From Flavimobilis marinus (GTDB taxonomy: Bacteria; Actinomycetota; Actinomycetes; Actinomycetales; Cellulomonadaceae): 64,000 nt of DNA. Both the position numbers and the translations under genes were made by a program. Shown piece by piece: positions 32,155-39,754 of this stretch (its first letter is position 1; each line of letters opens with the position of its first letter). Below the pieces are notes generated by a model. That model searched no databases and was not told where the DNA came from. It saw only the letters and a list, made by a program, of their open reading frames with translations. The DNA lies in NCBI RefSeq assembly GCF_900113055.1, contig NZ_FONZ01000002.1, forward strand, positions 186,001-250,000, given 5' to 3'.

Positions 32155-33094
32155 GCGGGCGAGCGAGCGGCTGGTCCGGCTCCTGGGACTCGTGACCTAC
32201 CTCGACTCGGTCGGAGGAGCGGTCCCCGTCGAGCAAATCGCGCGGGACTTCGGGGTGCCCGCCGAGCAGGTGCTGCGCGACATCGACCTGCTGTGGGTCT
32301 CCGGCACGCCCGGCTACTGGCCGGACAACCTGCTCGACTTCGCGATCGACGACGAGGCGGGCACGGTCTCGGTCGTCCAGACCCAGCGGATCGAGCGTCC
32401 GCTGCGCCTCGGCACCCGGGAGGCCGTGTCGCTGATCGCGGCGCTGCGCGCCATGGGCGAGGCGATCGACGTGGCCGCGCCGGAGCTTGCCGACGTCGTC
32501 CGCGCGGTCCTGGAGAAGCTCACCGACGCCGCGGGGGAGGCCTCCGGCGCGCTCGACGTGCGGCTGGCGGTCGACACGCGCCCCGAGGTCGCGCACGCCG
32601 TCGGCGAGGCCCTCGCCACCCGGCGTCGGCTGCGGCTGCGGTACGTGACCGCGTCCGACGTCGTGTCCGAGCGCACCGTCGACCCCATGCGCCTGCGCAC
32701 GGAGGACGAGCGCTCGTACCTCGTGGCGTGGTGCCTGCGCGCCGACGACGAGCGCACCTTCCGGCTCGACCGCATCCTCGAGGCCGTCGTGCTCGAGGAC
32801 GCGAGCGCCGAGCACGCGGCGTCGGCGAGGCCGTACCGGCCTGCGGCCACCGCCGAGCCCGTGCGGGTCACCTTCGCGAGCCCGGCGCGGTGGATCGCGG
32901 AGCAGGTGCCGCACGACGGTGTCCAGGAGCACGACGACGGCGCGTTCACGCTCACGCTGCGTGTCGAGAACCACGCGTGGTTGCGCCAGCTGTTGCTCGC
33001 CAACGCCGTGCACGTCCGGTCCGTGTCACCCGCGGCGCTCCGGGCCGACCTCGTCGAGGCGGCCGCGTCAGCCCTGCGCCAGTACGAGGACTAG
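32147..33094 (+). CDS. pafC: WYL-domain regulator PafC
   Basis: A 315-aa partner of PafB. It has a winged-helix N-terminus (LLGLVTYLDSVGGAVPVEQI) and a WYL domain in which the family triad reads SYL (ERSYLVAWCLRADDERTFRLDRI). ATG 32147 lies inside the end of pafB, with GGGGAGGAG about 7 nt upstream, so the two subunits are translationally coupled. The stop codon TAG at 33092-33094 is also the first three bases of the TAGCCT hexamer of the next gene. Confidence 0.92.
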   Translation: MAERASERLVRLLGLVTYLDSVGGAVPVEQIARDFGVPAEQVLRDIDLLWVSGTPGYWPDNLLDFAIDDEAGTVSVVQTQRIERPLRLGTREAVSLIAALRAMGEAIDVAAPELADVVRAVLEKLTDAAGEASGALDVRLAVDTRPEVAHAVGEALATRRRLRLRYVTASDVVSERTVDPMRLRTEDERSYLVAWCLRADDERTFRLDRILEAVVLEDASAEHAASARPYRPAATAEPVRVTFASPARWIAEQVPHDGVQEHDDGAFTLTLRVENHAWLRQLLLANAVHVRSVSPAALRADLVEAAASALRQYED

Positions 33095-33103
33095 CCTGGC
33101 GCC

Positions 33104-33424
33104 ATGTGGTTCTGGATCTGGACGTTCCTCGTGCTCGCCGCGCTCGGGGTCCTGGCATGGTTCGTCGTCGAGCTGGTGCGGCGCGGGTTCCGCCTCGGGC
33201 GCGCGCTCAGCGCCGCTGCGGACGAGCTCGGGGCGGCGTTCGACGTCGTGGACGACCGCACCGTGGCGCTCGTCGCTGCCCAGCCCGCACCGCGGACCAC
33301 GGTCTTCGACGACCCGCGGCGCCTGCGCTACGTCCAGCAGGGGGCCAAGGCCGAGCGCCGGCGACGTCGCTGGGAGCGGCACGCGCCCACGCGCGCGGCC
33401 TGGCTCGCCACGTTCCGCGACTAG
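33104..33424 (+). CDS. Small single-helix membrane protein, unknown
   Basis: A 106-aa protein. The N-terminal membrane helix (MWFWIWTFLVLAALGVLAWF, about 1-28) is followed by a basic cytoplasmic part ending QGAKAERRRRRWERHAPTRA. No domain is recognised. ATG 33104 lies 6 nt after the TAGCCT hexamer 33092-33097, which starts with the pafC stop codon. Placed between pafC and tatA in actinobacterial genomes; role unknown. Confidence 0.75.
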   Translation: MWFWIWTFLVLAALGVLAWFVVELVRRGFRLGRALSAAADELGAAFDVVDDRTVALVAAQPAPRTTVFDDPRRLRYVQQGAKAERRRRRWERHAPTRAAWLATFRD

Positions 33425-33460
33425 CATGGACCGCACCTGCCCCGACCTTGGAGCGCCCTG

Positions 33461-33754
33461 ATGTCTAGAAACCCCACGATCTGGCTCGTCGTCATCCTGC
33501 TGATCGTCCTGCTCTTCGGCTCGAGCAAGCTGCCCGACCTTGCGCGCAGCGTCGGTCAGTCGCTGAAGATCCTCAAGAAGGAGGTCGGCGACCTGCGCGA
33601 CGAGGACAAGCCGGCTGCGAGCACGGCGGCACCGACGGCCGCTGCGCCGAGCCCCGCGCCGGTCGTCGTCACCCCGCCCAGCGCAGAGACGGGACCCACG
33701 GCCGGGACGGGTGACGTCCCGCCCGCCGAGGGCGGCACGCCCCCCCGGGCCTGA
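33461..33754 (+). CDS. tatA: Sec-independent translocase subunit TatA
   Basis: A 97-aa protein. It has one N-terminal membrane helix (TIWLVVILLIVLLFG), the FGSSKLPDLARSVGQSLK hinge and amphipathic helix, and a Pro/Ala/Thr-rich C-terminus. It forms the pore of the Tat pathway for folded proteins with TatC, five bases downstream. A TAGCAT hexamer at 33422-33427 overlaps the stop codon of the gene before; GGAG precedes ATG 33461. tatB is not present here. Confidence 0.95.
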   Translation: MSRNPTIWLVVILLIVLLFGSSKLPDLARSVGQSLKILKKEVGDLRDEDKPAASTAAPTAAAPSPAPVVVTPPSAETGPTAGTGDVPPAEGGTPPRA

Positions 33755-33759
33755 CGACC

Positions 33760-34545
33760 ATGGCACGAGGGCCGCGCGACGGCCGGATGCCGCTGCGCGA
33801 GCATCTCGTCGAGCTGCGCCGCCGTCTGGTGCTCGCTGCGGTCGGTGTCGCCGCCGGCGCGGTGGTCGGCTGGTTCATCTACCAGCCCATCTTCGAGGTG
33901 CTGCAGGAACCGCTGCTCGACGTCGCAGCCGAGCGGGGCACGACCGTCGCACTGAACTTCGCGGGCGCCATGACGGCGCTCGACATGCAGCTGAAGATGA
34001 GCGTGTTCCTCGGCGTGCTCGTGTCGAGCCCGTGGTGGCTCTACCAGCTGTGGGCGTACATCACCCCGGGCCTGACGCGCCGGGAGCGGCTGTACTCCGT
34101 GGGGTTCGTCGCGGCGGCCGTCCCGCTGTTCCTCGCCGGCGCCGCCGTCGCGTGGTGGGTCCTGCCGCGCGCGGTCGTGCTGCTCGTCGAGTTCGTCCCG
34201 CAGGGTGCGCTGAACATCCAGGACGCCCAGGGCTACCTGGGCTTCGTCATGCGGATCGTGCTGGCGTTCGGGATCGCATTCCTGCTGCCCGTGGTCATGG
34301 TCGCGCTGAACCTGGTGGGCCTGGTGCGCGCACGGACCTACCTGCGGGCATGGCGCTGGGCCGTGGTGGCGGCGTTCACGTTCTCCGCGATGATGACGCC
34401 GACCGCCGACGTGCTGACGATGTTCGCGCTCGCGATGCCGATCTGCGGCCTCTACGCGATCGCGGTCGGTGTGGGCTTCCTGCACGACCGGCGGGCGGAC
34501 AGGCGCGCGGCCCGGCTGCTCGCCGAGAACGAGATCCCGGCGTGA
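33760..34545 (+). CDS. tatC: Sec-independent translocase subunit TatC
   Basis: A 261-aa six-helix membrane protein that recognises twin-arginine signal peptides. Conserved features are MPLREHLVELRRRLV at the start and the external FxxALDMQLKMS-like loop followed by LYQLWAYITPGL. The C-terminus is basic. It lies 5 bp after tatA and overlaps the DAG-kinase-like gene by 4 nt. Confidence 0.96.
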   Translation: MARGPRDGRMPLREHLVELRRRLVLAAVGVAAGAVVGWFIYQPIFEVLQEPLLDVAAERGTTVALNFAGAMTALDMQLKMSVFLGVLVSSPWWLYQLWAYITPGLTRRERLYSVGFVAAAVPLFLAGAAVAWWVLPRAVVLLVEFVPQGALNIQDAQGYLGFVMRIVLAFGIAFLLPVVMVALNLVGLVRARTYLRAWRWAVVAAFTFSAMMTPTADVLTMFALAMPICGLYAIAVGVGFLHDRRADRRAARLLAENEIPA

Positions 34546-35477
34546 CGCGTGGCGGGACCGCGGGCCGCGGGCTCGTCGGCGTCGTCGTTAACCCCACCGC
34601 CGCGCAGGGTCGCGGTGCGCGCACCGGTGCCCGCGTGGCGGACCTCCTGCGCGGGCACGGGCACGACGTCCTCGACCTCTCGGGTGCCGACGCCGCGCAG
34701 GCGCTGGGCAACGCCCGACAGGCCGTGATCGACGGCCTCGTGGCGCTCGTCGTCGTCGGCGGTGACGGGATGGTGCACCTGGGGGTGAACGCGGTCGCTG
34801 CGACCGGCACGCCCCTGGGCATCGTCGCCGCCGGCTCCGGCAACGACCTCGCTCGGACGGTCGAGCTGCCCCTGCACGACGCCGCGGACGCCTGCCGCGT
34901 GATCGCCGACGCCCTCCGGGAGGGGCGTACCCGGCCGCTCGACGCCGTCCGCGTCACGGGCTCGGACCCGATGGCGGGCGTCTGGTACGCCGGCGTGTTC
35001 TCGGCGGGCCTCGACGCAGCCGTGAACGCCCGCGCAAACCGGCTCACGTGGCCGCACGGGCACCTCAAGTACCTGCGCGCGGTGATCGGCGAGCTGGGGG
35101 TCTTCCGGCCGTACTCCTACCGCGTCACGACGGACGACGAGGTGTGGGAGTCCGACGGCACCCTGGTAGCCGTGGCCAACGGACCGATGTTCGGCGGCGG
35201 GATCCGGATCGTGCCCGAGGCCCGGCTCGACGACGGCATGCTCGACGTCGTGCTCGCGGGCCCGCTCACCCGCCCGCAGGTGCTGCGCCTGTTCCCGCAG
35301 CTCTACAGCGGCCGGCACGTGCGCTCGCCCGCCGTGCGGATGCTGCGGAGCCGGCAGGTGACGATCGAGGCCGGGCCGGGCAACCCGCCGCCTCCGGCGT
35401 TCGCGGACGGTGAGGAGATCGGCGCGCTGCCCTGGCACCTGCGCGTGCACGCGGGGGCGGTCCGGCTGCTCGTCTGA
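34542..35477 (+). CDS. Diacylglycerol/lipid kinase family protein
   Basis: A 311-aa protein of the DagK/YegS/sphingosine-kinase family. It has the nucleotide-binding GGDGMVHLGVNAV, GSGNDLARTV, and a C-terminal domain with FGGGIRIVPEARLDDGMLDVV. It probably phosphorylates diacylglycerol or a similar lipid at the membrane; the actual lipid is not determined. GTG 34542 overlaps the tatC stop as GTGA. It sits between tatC and helY, as in several actinobacteria. Confidence 0.9.
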   Translation: MTRGGTAGRGLVGVVVNPTAAQGRGARTGARVADLLRGHGHDVLDLSGADAAQALGNARQAVIDGLVALVVVGGDGMVHLGVNAVAATGTPLGIVAAGSGNDLARTVELPLHDAADACRVIADALREGRTRPLDAVRVTGSDPMAGVWYAGVFSAGLDAAVNARANRLTWPHGHLKYLRAVIGELGVFRPYSYRVTTDDEVWESDGTLVAVANGPMFGGGIRIVPEARLDDGMLDVVLAGPLTRPQVLRLFPQLYSGRHVRSPAVRMLRSRQVTIEAGPGNPPPPAFADGEEIGALPWHLRVHAGAVRLLV

Positions 35478-35566
35478 TCGCCCCACACCGCGCTGGCGGG
35501 CCTCATGGAGCCCTCTGAGTGCGTTCGTGCTGCCGAGGGCCGGTGCTCCGCCCTAGGGTGAGAGAC

Positions 35567-38392
35567 ATGACTGAGCTCTCCCCGGCAGAGCGGTACGCGG
35601 CGGCCCGGGCCCGGGCCGCACGCGAACGTTCCCAGCTCGGCGCCTTCGTGGCGACGATGGACTTCGACCTCGACCCGTTCCAGATCGAGGCGTGCGAGGC
35701 CCTCGAGACCGGTCGCGGCGTCCTCGTCGCGGCGCCCACGGGAGCAGGCAAGACCGTGGTCGGGGAGTTCGCCGTGCACCTGGCCCTGGCCCAGGGGCGC
35801 AAGGCGTTCTACACCACGCCGATCAAGGCGCTCAGCAACCAGAAGTACGGCGACCTGGCGCGTCGGTACGGCGCCGAGCGCGTCGGGCTGCTGACGGGGG
35901 ACACGTCGATCAACGGGGACGCTCAGGTGGTCGTCATGACCACCGAGGTGCTGCGCAACATGCTGTACGCGGGGTCGCAGGCGCTCGACGGGCTCGGCTT
36001 CGTGGTCATGGACGAGGTCCACTACCTCGCGGACCGCTTCCGGGGACCGGTCTGGGAAGAGGTGATCATCCACCTGTCCGACGACGTCCAGCTGGTCTCG
36101 CTGTCGGCGACGGTCTCGAACGCCGAGGAGTTCGGCGACTGGCTCGAGATGGTCCGTGGCGACACGGCCGTCGTCGTGAGCGAGCACCGTCCGGTGCCCC
36201 TGTGGCAGCACGTCATGACCGGGGCGAGCGACGGCGTCGACATGCACGACCTCTACGCGGGGCACGTCGACCCCACCGCTCCCGGCACCAACCCGCCGAT
36301 CAACCCTGATCTGGCGCTCGCGCTGCGGCGCGCGGCGCCGACGTTCGGCCGGGGCGGCGGGCGCGGCGGAGGCCGGGGGAGCAGGGACCAGGACCGAACG
36401 CGGGGCGGGCGGCCCCAGCGCGCCGTGCACCGGGCCTCGCGGCTCGCGGTCGTCGACGCCCTGGACGGCGACGGGCTGCTCCCGGCGATCTACTTCATCT
36501 TCTCGCGCAGCGGCTGCGAGGGTGCCCTGTCGGCCTGTCTCGCCTCCGGCCTCCGCCTCACCAGCCCTGCGCAGGCGGACGAGATCCGCGCGTTCGTCGA
36601 GGAGCGGTGCTCGACGATCCCGCCGTCGGACCTCGGCGTGCTCGGGTACGTCACGTGGTTGGAGGGGCTCACGCGGGGCTTCGCGGCGCACCACGCGGGC
36701 ATGCTGCCGCTGTTCAAGGAGACGGTCGAGCAGCTCTTCGCCCGTGGCCTGATCAAGGTGGTTTTCGCGACCGAGACCCTGGCGCTCGGCATCAACATGC
36801 CGGCCCGGACCGTCGTGCTCGAGAAGCTGGTCAAGTGGGACGGGCGCACCCACGCGGACATGACGCCGGGGGAGTACACCCAGCTCACCGGCCGCGCGGG
36901 GCGGCGCGGCATCGACATCGAGGGCCACGCCGTCGTCGTCGAGCACCCGGGCCTCGACCCGGTGGCGCTCGCCGGGCTCGCGTCGCGACGCCTGTACCCG
37001 CTGCGCTCGAGCTTCCGGCCGACGTACAACATGGCGGTCAACCTGGTGGGCCAGGTGGGGCGCGTGCGTTCCCGCGAGGTCCTCGAGACGAGCTTTGCGC
37101 AGTTCCAGGCGGACCGCGGCGTGGTCGGCCTGGCGAAGCAGGCCCAGACGCACGCCGAGGCCCTCGCCGGGTACGCGGAGGCGATGACCTGCGACCGCGG
37201 CGACTTCTCCGAGTACGCGGCGCTGCGCCGCAAGATCAGCGCGCGCGAGCAGGACCTGTCCCGCAAGGACGCCGGACGCCGCCGTGCTCAGGTGGCGGAG
37301 TCGCTCGCGAGCCTGCGGCGTGGGGACGTCCTGCTCATCCCCGCTGGACGCCGTCCGGGCCATGCCGTGGTGATCGACCAGGGGGCCATCCAGGAGTTCG
37401 ACGGCCCCCGGCCCACGGTGCTCATGGTCGACCGCCAGGTCCGGCGGCTCAGCGCGACCGAGCTCACCGCGCCGGTCGAGGTCGTGGCCCGGATGCGGAT
37501 CCCCAAGGGCTTCAACGCCCGCCAGCCCGCGTCCCGGCGTGACCTCGCCGCCTCGATGCGGGCCGAGCTCGGTGCCTTCGTGGACGACGGCGTCGGCCGC
37601 CGCGGCAAGGGGCGGGCCAGCGGCGCCGACGACCCGGAGCTCGAGCAGCTGCGCCGCCAGCTCAAGGCTCACCCGTGCCACGCGTGCCCGGACCGCGAGG
37701 CGCACGCCCGCTGGGGGGAGCGGTGGTCGAAGCTCGACCAGGAGCACCGCGCCCTGCTGCGTCGGATCTCGGGCCGCACCGGAACCATCGCGCGCTCGTT
37801 CGACCACATTTGCGACGTGCTCACCACTCTCGGGTACCTCGCTCCCTACCCGGACGGGGACTCCACGGACGACCTCGACGTCACGACGCACGGGCAGACG
37901 CTCCAGCGGCTCTACGCCGAGAACGACCTGCTGCTCGCCGAGTGCCTGCGGCGCGGCGCCTGGAAAGGGCTGGACCCTGCGGGTCTGGCCGCCGTCGTCT
38001 CCACCGTCGTGTACTCCGCCCGCCGGGAGTCGCACGAGGCCGAGCCGCACCTGCCCGGCGGGCCGCACGGTCCGCTGTCGCGTGCGCTGGACGAGACTGT
38101 CCGCATCTGGTCCGAGCTCGACGATCTCGAGTCGTCGCACCGCCTCGACGCGACCAGCGAGCTGGACCTGGGGCTCGTCGAGCCCATCCACCGCTGGGCC
38201 TCGGGCCGTGCGCTCGACTCGGTGCTGCGGTCGAGCGAGCTCGCCGCCGGCGACTTCGTGCGCTGGTGCAAGCAGGTCATCGACGTCCTGGACCAGATCT
38301 CCGGTGCCGCTCCGGACGCCGCGATGCGTCAGACGGCCGAGCGGGGCGTGCGCGCGCTGCGCCGCGGCGTGGTGGCGTACTCGAGCGTGTGA
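35567..38392 (+). CDS. helY: Ski2/Mtr4-like DEAD/DEAH-box RNA helicase
   Basis: A 941-aa superfamily 2 helicase. Walker A is AAPTGAGKT, the DExH box VMDEVHYLAD, motif III SLSATVSN, and motif VI TGRAGRRGIDIEG. A C-terminal DSHCT-type domain follows. It matches mycobacterial HelY (Rv2092c) in position after tatC. An insertion with Arg/Gly repeats (FGRGGGRGGGRGSRDQDR) near residues 258-280 resembles an RGG RNA-binding box. ATG 35567 lies 7 nt after a TAGGGT hexamer, so the mRNA is probably leaderless. Confidence 0.95.
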   Translation: MTELSPAERYAAARARAARERSQLGAFVATMDFDLDPFQIEACEALETGRGVLVAAPTGAGKTVVGEFAVHLALAQGRKAFYTTPIKALSNQKYGDLARRYGAERVGLLTGDTSINGDAQVVVMTTEVLRNMLYAGSQALDGLGFVVMDEVHYLADRFRGPVWEEVIIHLSDDVQLVSLSATVSNAEEFGDWLEMVRGDTAVVVSEHRPVPLWQHVMTGASDGVDMHDLYAGHVDPTAPGTNPPINPDLALALRRAAPTFGRGGGRGGGRGSRDQDRTRGGRPQRAVHRASRLAVVDALDGDGLLPAIYFIFSRSGCEGALSACLASGLRLTSPAQADEIRAFVEERCSTIPPSDLGVLGYVTWLEGLTRGFAAHHAGMLPLFKETVEQLFARGLIKVVFATETLALGINMPARTVVLEKLVKWDGRTHADMTPGEYTQLTGRAGRRGIDIEGHAVVVEHPGLDPVALAGLASRRLYPLRSSFRPTYNMAVNLVGQVGRVRSREVLETSFAQFQADRGVVGLAKQAQTHAEALAGYAEAMTCDRGDFSEYAALRRKISAREQDLSRKDAGRRRAQVAESLASLRRGDVLLIPAGRRPGHAVVIDQGAIQEFDGPRPTVLMVDRQVRRLSATELTAPVEVVARMRIPKGFNARQPASRRDLAASMRAELGAFVDDGVGRRGKGRASGADDPELEQLRRQLKAHPCHACPDREAHARWGERWSKLDQEHRALLRRISGRTGTIARSFDHICDVLTTLGYLAPYPDGDSTDDLDVTTHGQTLQRLYAENDLLLAECLRRGAWKGLDPAGLAAVVSTVVYSARRESHEAEPHLPGGPHGPLSRALDETVRIWSELDDLESSHRLDATSELDLGLVEPIHRWASGRALDSVLRSSELAAGDFVRWCKQVIDVLDQISGAAPDAAMRQTAERGVRALRRGVVAYSSV

Positions 38393-38442
38393 CGTCCTCG
38401 GGCGGCGCCGCGGGCGTCCCCGGCCCTCGTTAGGGTGGACGC

Positions 38443-39435
38443 GTGACCAGGACTCTCTACCGCAACGGCGTCGTGCACTCCGCCTCTCACCCCTTCGCGC
38501 AGGCGCTCATGGTCGAGGACGGGGTGATCACGTGGCTCGGTGACGAGGACACCGCGGACCAGATGGCCGCCCCGGAGACGATCGACCTCGACGGTGCCCT
38601 CGTCGCCCCGGCCTTCGTCGACGCGGCAGCCGACCTCGACGGTGCTCCGGACCTGGCCGACGCCGCTGCGCACGGCATCGTGGCCGTCCACACGCTCAGG
38701 CCTGCGGGCTCGTGGCCGAACGGCGGGCCGGGCGCCGGAGGGCACGACGACCAGGTCGAGGTCGTGGCGTACGCGGCGGGGCGTGGGGTCGTCGACCTCG
38801 AGCAGGTGTCGGACGAGGAGGCGCTGCTGACCGTAGAGTCGGCCACCCGTGCCCAGGCGCCGGTGGTGCTGAGGGTGGGCTCGTCGTCCGAGCATCGTGC
38901 GCTCGATGTCGTCGAGGCGGTGACGGACCGCACGAGCGCAGCGGCTGTGGCGCGCGCGGGGCACCGGATCGTCGACGTGCGCGACGTCAGCGAGGCGACG
39001 AGCGCACGCATCGTCCGGCTCGGCCTGCGCGTGACGCTGGTGCCGCCGCACCTCCCGCTCGCGTCGGCCGCTTCTGCAGGACTCGCGGTGTCCCTGGGGG
39101 GCCTGTCCCGTGACCCCTGGGGCGTGCTCCTGGAGGCGATGACCCAGGAGCCTGCGGGGGAGCGGGTCTCGGCGCGGGCTGCGTTCCGTGCGGCGACGCG
39201 CGGCGGCTGGCGAGCCGTCGGGCAGGACGACGTCGGAGAGCTGCGCCCCGGCGCGGTTGCGCACCTCGCGCTCTGGCGCGCGAACCACCTCGGCGTCCAG
39301 GGCCCGAGGTCGGCCTGGAGCTCGGATGCCCGCGCCGGCACGCCCTTGCTGCCGTTCCTCGAGCCGGACGAGGCCCGTCCGGCATGCCTGCGGACCGTGC
39401 GTGCAGGCGTGGTGATCCACGACACGCTCGGCTGA
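38443..39435 (+). CDS. Degenerate amidohydrolase-like protein
   Basis: A 330-aa protein related to YtcJ/imidazolonepropionase-type amidohydrolases. The starting segment TLYRNGVVHSASHPFAQALM and the final RPGAVAHLALW fit the composite domain. In true enzymes the first metal site is HxH after the PGFVD motif. Here it reads APAFVDAAADLDG without any His, and the late Asp motif (GTD) reads GGL. It is shorter than its relatives (about 330 versus 500 or more residues). Catalysis is therefore unlikely, though the frame is intact. GTG 38443 lies 6 nt after TAGGGT. Confidence 0.8.
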   Translation: MTRTLYRNGVVHSASHPFAQALMVEDGVITWLGDEDTADQMAAPETIDLDGALVAPAFVDAAADLDGAPDLADAAAHGIVAVHTLRPAGSWPNGGPGAGGHDDQVEVVAYAAGRGVVDLEQVSDEEALLTVESATRAQAPVVLRVGSSSEHRALDVVEAVTDRTSAAAVARAGHRIVDVRDVSEATSARIVRLGLRVTLVPPHLPLASAASAGLAVSLGGLSRDPWGVLLEAMTQEPAGERVSARAAFRAATRGGWRAVGQDDVGELRPGAVAHLALWRANHLGVQGPRSAWSSDARAGTPLLPFLEPDEARPACLRTVRAGVVIHDTLG

Positions 39436-39538
39436 CGGACCGACACGCCGCCGCGACACTCCGAAGACCGGGTGAAACAGGATGAAACAGGCACGGCGCT
39501 GCCTGCGAATACGTCGCTGACCTGCGCCGTTACTTCCC

Positions 39539-39568
39539 TTGCATGCGGCACGCCGAGGGGAGTAGGTT
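39539..39568 (+). promoter_or_regulatory. Sigma-A-type promoter for a possible RNA gene
   Basis: TTGCAT (39539-39544) and TAGGTT (39563-39568) are separated by 18 bp, close to housekeeping promoter consensus. Transcription would start near 39575. No open reading frame begins there, and lnt has its own -10 hexamer at 39743-39748. Confidence 0.5.
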
Positions 39569-39574
39569 GCTTTT

Positions 39575-39730
39575 TGGTCACGGTCACCCCGCAAGGGGGA
39601 GGGCCTCACGGGCGGTCCGGAACCGGACGGCTCGCGGAGCGCCGACGCCACCCGGCAGGCCCGCACGTTCAGTAGACAACGCACCAGTCGGCGACGGCTC
39701 GTGCGGTACGAAGGACGTGCGGGCCTGACG
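39575..39730 (+). ncRNA. Candidate structured small RNA upstream of lnt
   Basis: This part of the 319-bp gap between the amidohydrolase-like gene and lnt has several pairing elements. CCCCGCAAGGGG (39587-39598) is a stem with a GNRA loop. GTCCGGAACCGGAC (39615-39628) is a second hairpin. CAGGCCCGCACGT (39656-39668) is a perfect 13-bp match to ACGTGCGGGCCTG (39715-39727), enclosing about 46 nt. The last helix could close a structured RNA or terminate it. No family is recognised. Upstream, from 39436 to 39538, only the direct repeat ATGAAACAGG/GTGAAACAGG stands out. Confidence 0.4.
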
Positions 39731-39754
39731 GGGATCATGACGTAGCCTGCTCGG

